Positions 51,107 through 63,520 of a stretch of 64,000 nucleotides of DNA are shown here, one piece after another; the first letter of the stretch is position 1, and each line of letters opens with the position of its first letter. Made by a program: the position numbers and the translations under genes. Location of the stretch: the NCBI RefSeq assembly GCF_029227915.1, contig NC_079877.1:19371851-19435850 (forward strand), written 5' to 3'. Below the pieces are notes generated by a model, which saw only the letters and a list, made by a program, of their open reading frames with translations, did not search any database and was not told where the DNA came from. The DNA is from Hydractinia symbiolongicarpus. Taxonomy: Eukaryota; Cnidaria; Hydrozoa; Anthoathecata; Hydractiniidae.

Positions 51107-51791
51107 CAGACTGCAAAGACTAGAGCCATGGCAACCTGTGTGGACACGTCGAACCTCGTAATTTAAGTGTAGGGCCTTTATTAGGCCGCAAAAACACATA
51201 TTACGACTTTTAGAAGGCTATGCACGTAGTTGATGGTGATACAAGGCCATGACGCCAAGGAAACCGACTTGGAACGTTGTAGTCCATTGAGACTGAAAGG
51301 TCTAGACCAGTGATACCATGAGCAGTCTCGTGGAACTAAGTGATTAACGTGTAAGGCCTTTATTAGGCGGCAAGAGGCCATAGTACGGCTTTTAGAAGGC
51401 TATGCACGCAATTGCCGGTGATATAAGAGCATGGCGTCAAGGAAAACGAATTGGCACGTTGCAGTCCATTGAGAATGAAAGGACTAGACCAATGATACCA
51501 TGCGCAGGCTTTTGGAACCACGTAATTCACGTGTAAGGCCTTTATTAGGCCGCAAAAGCCAAATTACGGCTTTTAGAAGGGTATCCACATAGTTAAGGGT
51601 GATATAAAGGCATGGCGACATGGAAAACGACTTGGGACGTTTTAGATCATTATGACTGCAAGGACTAAACCCATGGCAACCTGTGCAGACCCGTGCAACG
51701 ACGTATGTTATGTGTAGGGCCTTAATTATTTCGTAAAAGACCATATTACTGCTTTTAGAAGGTTATGCACGTAGTTGACGGTGATATAAGG
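51107..51791. repeat. Block A3, first part; copy of 1006-1690
   Basis: Offset 50101 to A1. It carries the GCGACATGG variant (A at 51618), present in A1 at 1517 but not in A2 (C at 35447), so this stretch is closer to A1. A private TTTTAGATC near 51640 replaces TTGTAGATC. Confidence 0.84.
51764..51791. other. Deletion junction, 23 monomers (4171 bp) lost relative to A1
   Basis: The left parent is A1 near 1663-1690 and the right parent is A1 near 5834-5861. The 28 shared bases run from TATGCACG to ATATAAGG. The offset to A1 changes from 50101 to 45930. Because the HOR repeats, the right parent could also be read as 3.66 kb. The GGCTGGTCG marker downstream favours the copy-2 unit and hence the 4171-bp value. 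Confidence 0.8.
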
Positions 51792-53920
51792 ACATGGCGC
51801 CAAGGCAAATGACTTTGGACGATGTAGTCCTTTGAGACTGAGAGAACTAGACCAATGATACAATGCGCAGGCCTTTGGAAGTACTTGATTTCGTGTAAGG
51901 CCTTTATTAGGCGGCAAGAGGCCATAGTACGGCTTTTAGAAGACTATGCACATATTTGACGGTGATAAAAGGCCATGGCGGGAAGGAAAACGAATTGGCA
52001 CGTTGCAGTCCATTGAGAATGAAAGGACTAGACCAATGATACCATGCGCAGGCTTGTGGAACCACGTAATTCACGTGTAAGGCCTTTATTAGGCCGCAAA
52101 AGCCAAATTACGGCTTTTAGAAGGGTATCCACGTAGTTAAGGGTGATATAAAGGCATGGCGCCATGGAAAACGACTTGGGACGTTGTAGATCATTATGAC
52201 TGCAAGGACTAAACCCATGGCAACCTGTGCAGACCCGTGCAACGACGTATGTTATGTGTAGGGTGTTTATTAGGCCGCAAAAAGCCATATTACTCCTTTT
52301 AGAACGCTATGCACGTAGTTGACGGTGATATAAGGGCATGGTGCAAAGGCAAATGACTTAGCACGTTGTAGTCCTTTGAGACTGAGAAACTAGCCCAATG
52401 GCACCATGCGCAGACTCGTGGAAATACGTGATATTCGTGTAAGGCCTTTATTAGGCGGTAAAAAGCCATATTACTGCCTTTAGAAGGCTATGCACGTAAT
52501 TGACGGTGATATAAGGCCATGACGCCAAGGAAAACGACTTGGCACGTTGTAGTCCATTCAGACTGCAAGGACTACAGCCATGGCAACCTGTGTGGACACG
52601 TGGAACCTCGTAATTTAAGTGTAGGGCCTTTATTAGGCCGCAAAAAGCCATATTACGGCTGGTCGAAGGCTATGCAAGCAGTTGCCGGTGATATAAGGGC
52701 ATGGCGTCAAGAAAAACGACTTGGCACGTTTTTAGTCCATTGAGTCTGCAAGGACTAGACCAATGCCAACCTGCGCGAACACATGGAACCACTTAATTCA
52801 AGTGTAAGGCCTTTATTAGGCTGCAAAAGTCATGTTACGGCTTTTAGAAGGGTATCCACGTAGTTAACGGTGATATAAAGGCATGGCGCCAAGGAAAACG
52901 ACTTGGAACGTTGTAGTCCATTGAGACTGCAAGGACTAGAACAATGGCATGCTGCGCGAACACATGGAACCACGTAATTCAAATGTAAGGACTTTATTGA
53001 GCCGCAAAAGCCATATTACGGCTTTTAGAAGGCTTTGCACGTAGTTGAGGGTGATATAAGGGCATGCCGCCAAGGAAAATGACTTTGAACGATGTAGTCC
53101 TTTGAGACAGAGAGAACTAGACCAATGGTACCATGCGCAAACTCGTGGAAATACATGATTTCGTGTAAGGCCTTTATTAGGCGGCAAGAGGCCATATTAC
53201 GGCTTTTAGAAGGCTATGCACGTAGTTGACGGTGATATAAGGGTATAGCGCCAGGGAAAATGACTTTGGACGTTGTAGTCCTTTGAGACAGAGAGAACTA
53301 GACCAATGGTACCATGCGCAAACTCGTGGAAATACGTGATTTTCGTGTAAGGCCTTAGTTAGGCTGCAAAATGCCATACTACGGCTTGTCGAAGGCTATG
53401 CACGCAATTGCCGGTGATATAAGGACATGGCGCCAAGGAAAACAACTTGGCACGTTGCAGTCCATTGAGAATGAAAGGACCAGACCAATGATACAATGCG
53501 CAGGCCTCTGGAAGTACTTGATTTCGTGTAAGGCCTTTATTAGGCGTCAAGAGGCCATAGTACGGCTTTTAGAAGGCTATGCACATATTTGACGGTGATA
53601 AAAGGCCATGCCGTGAAGGAAAACGAATTGGCACGTTGCAGTCCATTGAGAATGAAAGGACTAGACCAATGATACCATGCGCAGGCTTGTGGAACCACGT
53701 AATTTACGTGTAAGGCCTTTATTAGGCCGCAAAGCCATATTACCCCTTTTAGAGGGCTATGCACGTAGTTGACGGTGATATAAGGCCATGACGCCAAGGA
53801 AACCGACTTGGAACGTTGTAGTCCATTGAGACTGAAAGGTCTAGACCAATGATACCATGAGCAGGCTCGTGGAACTAAGTGATTAACGTGTAAGGCCTTT
53901 ATTAGGCGGCAAGAGGCCAT

Positions 53921-56097
53921 AGTACGGCTTTTAGAAGGCTATGCACGTAGTTGACGGTGATATAAGGACATGGCGCCAAGGCAAATGACTTTGGACGATG
54001 TAGTCCTTTGAGACTGAGAGAACTAGACCAATGATACAATGCGCAGGCCTTTGGAAGTACTTGATTTCGTGTAAGGCCTTTATTAGGCGGCAAGAGGCCA
54101 TAGTACGGCTTTTAGAAGGCTATGCACATATTTGACGGTGATAAAAGGCCATGGCGGGAAGGAAAACGAATTGGCACGTTGCAGTCCATTGAGAATGAAA
54201 GGTCTAGACCAATGATACCATGCGCAGGCTTGTGGAACCACGTAATTCACGTGTAAGGCCTTTATTAGGCCGCAAAAGTTAAGTTACGGCTTTTAGAAGG
54301 GTATCCACGTAGTTAAGGGTGATATAAAGGCATGGCGCCATGGAAAACGACTTGGGACGTTGTAGATCATTATGACTGCAAGGACTAAACCCATGGCAAC
54401 CTGTGCAGACCCGTGCAAGGACGTATGTTATGTGTAGGGTGTTTATTAGGCCGCAAAAAGCCATATTACTCCTTTTAGAACGCTATGCACGTAGTTGACG
54501 GTGACATAAGGGCATGGTGCAAAGGCAAATGACTTAGCACGTTGTAGTCCTTTGAGATTGAGAAACTAGCCCAATGGCACCATGCGCAGACTCGTGGAAA
54601 TACGTGATATTCGTGTAAGGCCTTTATTAGGCGGTAAAAAGCCATATTACTGCCTTTAGAAGGCTATGCACGTAATTGACGGTGATATAAGGCCATGACG
54701 CCAAGGAAAACGACTTGGCACGTTGTAGTCCATTCAGACTGCAAGGACTACAGCCATGGCAACCTGTGTGGACACGTGGAACCTCGTAATTTAAGTGTAA
54801 GGCCTTTATTAGGCCGCAAAAAGCCATATTACGGCTTGTCGAAGGCTATGCAAGCAGTTGCCGGTGATATAAGGGCATGGCGTCAAGAAAAACGACTTGG
54901 CAAGTTTTTAGTCCATTGAGTCTGCAAGGACTAGACCAATGCCAAGCTGCGCGAACACATGGAACCACTTAATTCAAGTGTAAGGACTTTATTGAGCCGC
55001 AAAAGCCATATTACGGCTTTTAGAAGGCTTTGCACGTAGTTGAGGGTGATATAAGGGCATGCCGCCAAGGAAAATGACTTTGGACGATGTAGTCCTCTGA
55101 GACTGAGATAACTAGACCAATGGCACCATGCGCAGACTCGCGGAAATACATGATTTCGTGTAAGGCCTTTATTAGGCGGCAAGAGGCCATATTACGGCTT
55201 TTAGAAGGCTATGCACGTAGTTGACGGTGATATAAGGGCATCGCGCCAGGTAAAATGACTTTGGACGTTGTAGTCCTTTGAGACAGAGAGAACTAGACCA
55301 ATGGTACCATGCGTAAACTCGTGGAAATACGTGATTTTCGTGTAAGGCCTTAGTTAGGCGGCAAAAAGCCATACTACGGCTTGTCGAAGGCTATGCACGC
55401 AATTGCCGGTGATATAAGAGCATGGCGTTAAGGAAAACGACTTGGGACGTTGTAGTCCATTCAGACTGCAAGGACTAGACCAATGGCAAGTTGCGCGAAC
55501 ACGTGGAACAACGTAATTCACGTGTAAGGCCTTAATTATGTCGTAAAAGACCATATTACGGCCTTTAGAAGGCCATGCACGTAGTGGACGATGATAAAAG
55601 GCCATGGCGCCAAGGAAAACAACTTGGCACGTTGCAGTCCATTGAGAATGAAAGGACCAGACCAATGATACAATGCGCAGGCCTCTGGAAGTACTTGATT
55701 TCGTGTAAGGCCTTTATTAGGCGGCAAGAGGCCATAGTACGGCTTTTAGAAGGCTATGCACATGTTTGACGGTGATAAAAGGCCATGCCGTGAAGGAAAA
55801 CGAATTGGCACGTTGCAGTCCATTGAGAATGAAAGGACTAGACCAATGATACCATGCGCAGGCTTGTGGAACCACGTAATTTACGTGTAAGGCCTTTATT
55901 AGGCCGCAAAGCCATATTACCGCTTTTAGAGGGCTATGCACGTAGTTGACGGTGATATAAGGCCATGACGCCAAGGAAACCGACTTGGAACGTTGTAGTC
56001 CATTGAGACTGAAAGGTCTAGACCAATGATACCATGAGCAGGCTCGTGGAACTAAGTGATTAACGTGTAAGGCCTTTATTAGGCGGCAAGAGGCCAT
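53921..56097. repeat. 12-monomer higher-order unit in A3 (2177 bp)
   Basis: Copy of 7991-10167 with the same internal loss and gain of a monomer. Differences noticed include CAAGGACG near 54417 and GGCAAGTTTTTAG near 54899. Confidence 0.85.
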
Positions 56098-56520
56098 AGT
56101 ACGGCTTTTAGAAGGCTATGCACGTAGTTGACGGTGATATAAGGACATGGCGCCAAGGCAAATGACTTTGGACGATGTAGTCCTTTGAGACTGAGAGAAC
56201 TAGACCAATGATACAATGCGCAGGCCTCTGGAAGTACTTGATTTCGTGTAAGGCCTTTATTAGGCGGCAAGAGGCCATAGTACGGCTTTTAGAAGGCTAT
56301 GCACATATTTGACGGTGATAAAAGGCCATGGCGGGAAGGAAAACGAATTGGCACGTTGCAGTCCATTGAGAATGAAAGGACTAGACCAATGATACCATGC
56401 GCAGGCTTGTGGAACCACGTAATTCACGTGTAAGGCCTTTATTAGGCCGCAAAAGCCAAGTTACGGCTTTTAGAAGGGTATCCACGTAGTTAAGGGTGAT
56501 ATAAAGGCATGGCGCCATGG

Positions 56521-56525
56521 AAAAA
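56521..56525. other. One-base A-run expansion
   Basis: The monomer reads CCATGGAAAAACGAC with five A; the A1 counterpart near 10589 and all sister monomers have four. It shifts the offset to A1 from 45930 to 45931, and by changing the reading frame it shows that the minus-strand frame is not being protected. Confidence 0.9.
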
Positions 56526-58831
56526 CGACTTGGGACGTTGTAGATCATTATGACTGCAAGGACTAAACCCATGGCAACCTGTGCAGACCCTTGCAACGAC
56601 GTATGTTATGTGTGGGGCCTTAATTATTTCGTAAAAGACCATATTACTGCTTTTAGAAGGTTATGCACGTAGTTGACGGTGATATAAGGGTATGGCGCCA
56701 GGGAAAATGACTTTGGACGTTGTAGTCCTTTGAGACAGAGAGAACTAGACCAATGGTACCATGCGCAAACTCGTGGAAATACGTGATTTTCGCGTAAGGC
56801 CTTTATTAGGCGGCAAAAAGCCATATTACTGCTTTTAGAAGGCTATGCACGTAGTTGACGGTGATATAAGGCCATGACGCAAAGGAAAACGACTTGGCAC
56901 GTTGCAGTCCATTCAGACTGCAAAGACTAGAGCCATGGCAACCTGTGTGGACACGTCGAACCTCGTAATTTAAGTGTAGGGCCTTTATTAGGCCGCAAAA
57001 ACACATATTACGACTTTTAGAAGGCTATGCACGTAGTTGATGGTGATACAAGGCCATGACGCCAAGGAAACCGACTTGGAACGTTGTAGTCCATTGAGAC
57101 TGAAAGGTCTAGACCAGTGATACCATGAGCAGTCTCGTGGAACTAAGTGATTAACGTGTAAGGCCTTTATTAGGCGGCAAGAGGCCATAGTACGGCTTTT
57201 AGAAGGCTATGCACGCAATTGCCGGTGATATAAGAGCATGGCGTCAAGGAAAACGAATTGGCACGTTGCAGTCCATTGAGAATGAAAGGACTAGACCAAT
57301 GATACCATGCGCAGGCTTGTGGAACCACGTAATTCACGTGAAAGGCCTTTATTAGGCCGCAAAAGCCAAATTACGGCTTTTAGAAGGGTATCCACATAGT
57401 TAAGGGTGATATAAAGGCATGGCGCCATGGAAAACGACTTGGGACGTTGTAGATCATTATGACTGCAAGGACTAAACCAATGGCAACCTGTGCAGACCCG
57501 TGCAACGACGTATGTTATGTGTAGGGCCTTAATTATTTCGTAAAAGACCATATTACTGCTTTTAGAAGGTTATGCACGTAGTTGACGGTGATATAAGTGT
57601 ATGGCGCCAGGGAAAATGACTTTGGACGTTGTAGTCCTTTGAGACAGAGAGAACTAGACCAATGGTACCATGCGCAAACTCGTGGAAATGCGTGATTTTC
57701 GCGTAAGGCCTTTATTAGGCGGCAAAAAGCCATATTACTGCTTTTAGAAGGCTATGCACGTAGTTGACGGTGATATAAGGCCATGACGCCAAGGAAAACG
57801 ACTTGGCACGTTGCAGTCCATTCAGACTGCAAAGACTAGAGCCATGGCAACCTGTGTGGACACGTGGAACCTTGTAATTTAAGTGTAGGGCCTTTATTAG
57901 GCCGCAAAAACACATATTACGACTTTTAGAAGGCTATGCACGTAGTTGATGGTGATACAAGGCCATGACGCCAAGGAAACCGACTTGGAACGTTGTAGTC
58001 CATTGAGACTGAAAGGTCTAGACCAGTGATACCATGAGCAGTCTCGTGGAACTAAGTGATTAACGTGTAAGGCCTTTATTAAGCGGCAAGAGGCCATAGT
58101 ACGGCTTTTAGAAGGCTATGCACGCAATTGCCGGTGATATAAGAGCATGGCGTCAAGGAAAACGACTTGGGACGTTGTAGTCCATTCAGACTGCAAGGAC
58201 TAGAGCCATGGCAACCTGTGCGGACACGTGGAACCTCGTAATTTAAGTGTAGGGCCTTTATTAGGGCGCAAAAAGCCATATTACGGCTTGTCGAAGGCTA
58301 TGCAAGCAGTTGCCGGTGATATAAGGGCATGGCGTCAAGAAAAACGACTTGGCACGTTTTTAGTCCATTGAGTCTGCAAGGACTAGACCAATGCCAAGCT
58401 GCGCGAACACATGGAACCACTTAATTCAAGTGTAAGGCCTTTATTAGGCTGCAAAAGTCATGTTACGGCTTTTAGAAGGCTATCCACGTAGTTAACGGTG
58501 ATATAAAGGCATGGCGCCAAGGAAAACGACTTGGAACGTTGTAGTCCATTGAGACTGCAAGGACTAGAACAATGGCAAGCTGCGCGAACACATGGAACCA
58601 CGTAATTCAAATGTAAGGACTTTATTGAGCCGCAAAAGCCATATTACGGCTTTTAGAAGGCTTTGCACGTAGTTGAGGGTGATATAAGGGCATGCCGCCA
58701 AGGAAAATGACTTTGGACGATGTAGTCCTCTGAGACTGAGATAACTAGACCAATGGCACCATGCGCAGACTCGCGGAAATACATGATTTCGTAAAAGGCC
58801 CTTATTAGGCGGCAAGAGGCCATATTACGGC

Positions 58832-61597
58832 CTTTAGAAGGCCATGCACGTAGTGGACGATGATAAAAGGCCATGGCGCCAAGGAAAACAACTTGGCACG
58901 TTGCAGTCCATTGAGAATGAAAGGACCAGACCAATGATACCATGCGCAGGCTTGTGGAACCACGTAATTCACGTGTAAGGCCTTTAATAGGCCGCAAAGC
59001 CATATTACCCCTTTTAGAGGGCTATGCACGTAGTTGACGGTGATATAAGGCCATGACGCCATGGAAAACGACTTGGGACGTTGTAGATCACTATGACTGC
59101 AAGGACTAAACCCATGGCAACCTGTGCAGACCCGTGCAACGACGTATGTTATGTGTAGGGTGTTTATTAGGCCGCAAAAAGCCATATTACTCCTTTTAGA
59201 ACGCTATGCACGTAGTTGACGGTGATATAAGGGCATGGTGCAAAGGCAAATGACTTAGCACGTTGTAGTCCTTTGAGACTGAGAAACTAGCCCAATGGCA
59301 CCATGCGCAGACTCGTGGAAATACGTGATATTCGTGTAAGGCCTTTATTAGGCGGTAAAAAGCCATATTACTGCCTTTAGAAGGCTATGCACGTAGTTGA
59401 CGTTGATATAAGGCAATGGCGCCATGGAAAACGACTTGGGACGTTGTAGATCATTATGACTGCAAGGACTAAACCCATGGCAACCTGTGCGGACCCGTGG
59501 AACCACGTATTTTAAGTGTAGGGCCTTAATTATGTCGTAAAAGACCATATTACGGCTTTTAGAAGGCCATGCACGTAGTTGACGGTGATATAAGGGTATG
59601 GCGCCAGGGAAAATGACTTTGGACGTTGTAGTCCTTTGAGACAGAGAGAACTAGACCAATGGTACCATGCGCAAACTCGTGGAAATACGTGATTTTCGCG
59701 TAAGGCCTTTATTAGGCGGCAAAAAGCCATATTACTGCTTTTAGAAGGCTATGCACGTAGTTGACGGTGATATAAGGCCATGACGCCAAGGAAAACGACT
59801 TGGCACGTTGCAGTCCATTCAGACTGCAAAGACTAGACCAATGGCAAGTTGCGCAAACACGTGGAACAACGTAATTCACGTGTAAGGCCTTAATTATGTC
59901 GTAAAAGACCATATTACTGCTTTTAGAAGGCTATGCACGTAGTGGACGATGATAAAAGGCCATGGCGCCAAGGAAAACGACTTGGCACGTTGCAGTCTAT
60001 TGAGAATAAAAGGACTAGACCAATGATACCATGCGCAAGCTTGTGGAACAACGTAATTCACGTGTAAGGCCTTAATTATGTCGTAAAAGACCATATTACG
60101 GCCTTTAGAAGGCCATGCACGTAGTGGACGATGATAAAAGTCCATGGCGCCAAGGAAATCGACTTGGCACGTTGCAGTCCATTGAGAATGAAAGGACTAG
60201 ACCAATGATACCATGCGCAAGCTTGTGGAACCACGTAATTTACGTGTAAGGGCTTTATTAGGCCGCAAAAGCCATATTACGTCTTTTAGAAGGGTATCCA
60301 CATAGTTAAGGGTGATATAAAGGCATGGCGCCATGGAAAACGACTTGGGACGTTGTAGATCATTATGACTGCAAGGACTAAACCCATGGCAACCTGTGCA
60401 GACCCGTGCAACGACGTATGTTATGTGTAGGGCCTTAATTATTTCGTAAAAGACCATATTACTGCTTTTAGAAGGTTATGCACGTAGTTGACGGTGATAT
60501 AAGGGTATGGCGCCAGGGAAAATGACTTTGGACGTTGTAGTCCTTTGAGACAGAGAGAACTAGACCAATGGTACCATGCGCAAACTCGTGGAAATACGTG
60601 ATTTTCGCGTAAGGCCTTTATTAGGCGGCAAAAAGCCATATTACTGCTTTTAGAAGGCTGTGCACGTAGTTGACGGTGATATAAGGCCATGACGCCAAGG
60701 AAAACGACTTGGCACGTTGCAGTCCATTCAGACTGCAAAGACTAGAGCCATGGCAACCTGTGTGGACACGTGGAACCACGTAATTTAAGTGTAGGGCCTT
60801 TATTAGGCCGCAAAAACACATATTACGACTTTTAGAAGGCTATGCACGTAGTTGATGGTGATACAAGGCCATGACGCCAAGGAAACCGACTTGGAACGTT
60901 GTAGTCCATTGAGACTGAAAGGTCTAGACCAGTGATACCATGAGCAGTCTCGTGGAACTAAGTGATTAACGTGTAAGGCCTTTATTAAGCGGCAAGAGGC
61001 CATAGTACGGCTTTTAGAAGGCTATGCACGCAATTGCCGGTGATATAAGAGCATGGCGTCAAGGAAAACGACTTGGGACGTTGTAGTCCATTCAGACTGC
61101 AAGGACTAGAGCCATGGCAACCTGTGCAGACACGTGGAACCTCGTAATTTAAGTGTAGGGCCTTTATTAGGGCGCAAAAAGCCATATTACGGCTTGTCGA
61201 AGGCTATGCAAGCAGTTGCCGGTGATATAAGGGCATGGCGTCAAGAAAAACGACTTGGCACGTTTTTAGTCCATTGAGTCTGCAAGGACTAGACCAATGC
61301 CAAGCTGCGCGAACACATGGAACCACTTAATTCAAGTGTAAGGCCTTTATTAGGCTGCAAAAGTCATGTTACGGCTTTTAGAAGGCTATCCACGTAGTTA
61401 ACGGTGATATAAAGGCATGGCGCCAAGGAAAACGACTTGGAACGTTGTAGTCCATTGAGACTGCAAGGACTAGAACAATGGCAAGCTGCGCGAACACATG
61501 GAACCACGTAATTCAAATGTAAGGACTTTATTGAGCCGCAAAAGCCATATTACGGCTTTTAGAAGGCTTTGCACGTAGTTGAGGGTGATATAAGGGC
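58832..61597. repeat. Block A3, third part; copy of about 13083-15848
   Basis: Offset 45749. One monomer (182 bp) was lost at the left edge through a 12-bp shared tract, CCATATTACGGC (58820-58831). The right edge lies at 61598-61600, where GGGC (left parent) meets GGCGCCAGGG (right parent). One further monomer (181 bp) is lost there. Confidence 0.85.
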
Positions 61598-63520
61598 ATG
61601 GCGCCAGGGAAAATGACTTTGGACGTTGTAGTCCTTTGAGACAGAGAGAACTAGACCAATGGTACCATGCGCAAACTCGTGGAAATACGTGATTTTCGTG
61701 TAAGGCCTTAGTTAGGCTGCAAAATGCCATACTACGGCTTGTCAAAGGCTATGCACGCAATTGCCGGTGATATAAGAGCATGGCGTTAAGGAAAACGACT
61801 TGGGACGTTGTAGTCCATTCAGACTGCAAGGACTAGACCAATGGCAAGTTGCGCAAACACGTGGAACAACGTAATTCACGTGTAAGGCCTTAATTATGTC
61901 GTAAAAGACCATATTACGGCCTTTAGAAGGCCATGCACGTAGTGGACGATGATAAAAGGCCATGGCGCCAAGGAAAACAACTTGGCACGTTGCAGTCCAT
62001 TGAGAATGAAAGGACCAGACCAATGATACCATGCGCAGGCTTGTGGAACCACGTAATTCACGTGTAAGGCCTTTATTAGGCCGCAAAGCCATATTACCCC
62101 TTTTAGAGGGCTATGCACGTAGTTGACGGTGATATAAGACCATGACGCCATGGAAAACGATTTGGGACGTTGTAGATCATTATGACTGCAAGGACTAAAC
62201 CCATGGCAACCTGTGCAGACCCGTGCAACGACGTATGTTATGTGTAGGGTGTTTATTAGACCGCAAAAAGCCATATTACTCCTTTTAGAACGCTATGCAC
62301 GTAGTTGACGGTGATATAAGGGCATGGTGCAAAGGCAAATGACTTAGCACGTTGTAGTCCTTTGAGACTGAGAAACTAGCCCAATGGCACCATGCGCAGA
62401 CTCGTGGAAATACGTGATATTCGTGTAAGGCCTTTATTAGGCGGTAAAAAGCCATATTACTGCCTTTAGAAGGCTATGCACGTAGTTGACGTTGATATAA
62501 GGCAATGGCGCCATGGAAAACGACTTGGGACGTTGTAGATCATTATGACTGCAAGGACTAAACCCATGGCAACCTGTGCGGACCCGTGGAACCACGTATT
62601 TTAAGTGTAGGGCCTTAATTATGTCGTAAAAGACCATATTACGGCTTTTAGAAGGCCATGCACGTATTGGACGATGATAAAAGGCCATGGCGCCAAGGAA
62701 AACGACTTGGCACGTTGCAGTCCATTGAGAATGAAAGGACTAGACCAATGATACCATGCGCAAGCTTGTGGAACCACGTAATTTACGTGTAAGGCCTTTA
62801 TTAGGCCGCAAAAGCCATATTACGTCTTTTAGAAGGCTATGCACGTAGTTGACGGTGATATAAGGGCATGGCGCCAAGGCAAATGACTTTGGACGATGTA
62901 GTCCTTTGAGACTGAGAGAACTAGACCAATGGCAAGTTGCGCGAACACGTGGAACAACGTAATTCAGGTGTAAAGCCTTAATTAGGCCGCAAAAAGTCAT
63001 AATACGGCTTTTAGAAAGCTTTGCACGTAGTTGATGGTGATACAAGGCCATGACGCCAAGGAAACCGACTTGGAACGTTGTAGTCCATTCAGACTGAAAG
63101 GTCTAGACCAGTGATACCATGAGCAGTCTCGTGGAACTAAGTGATTAACATGTAAGGCCTTTATTAGACGGCAAGAGGCCATAGTACGGCTTTTAGAAGG
63201 CTATGTTCGTAGTTGACGTTGATATAAGGCAATGGCGCCATGGAAAACGACTTGGGACGTTGTAGACCATTCAGACTGCAAGGACTAGAGCCATGGCAAC
63301 CTGTGCGGACCCGTGCAACGACGTATTTTATGTGTAGGGCCTTATTTATGTCGTAAAAGACCATATTACTACTTTTAGAAGGTTATGCACGTAGTTGACG
63401 GTGATATAAGGGTATGGCGCCAGGAAAAATGACTTTGGACGTTGTATTCCTTTGAGACAGAGAAAACTAGACCAATGGTACCATGCGCAAACTCGTGGAA
63501 ATACGTGATTTTCGTGTAAG
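61598..63520. repeat. Block A3, last part; copy of about 16030-18677
   Basis: The offset is 45568 at first and 44843 after about 62.0-62.6 kb. The 725-bp change equals one copy of the four-monomer unit that is tandemly duplicated in A1. Homology to A1 ends near 63520. Confidence 0.84.

Larger units (their letters stand above)
51792..58831. repeat. Block A3, second part; copy of about 5862-12900
   Basis: Offset 45930, becoming 45931 after a one-base A-run gain at 56521-56525 (five A where A1 has four near 10591). The block contains a complete 2177-bp 12-monomer unit (53921-56097) and the 909-bp-spaced repeats. At 58820-58831 it jumps forward by one monomer. Confidence 0.88.
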
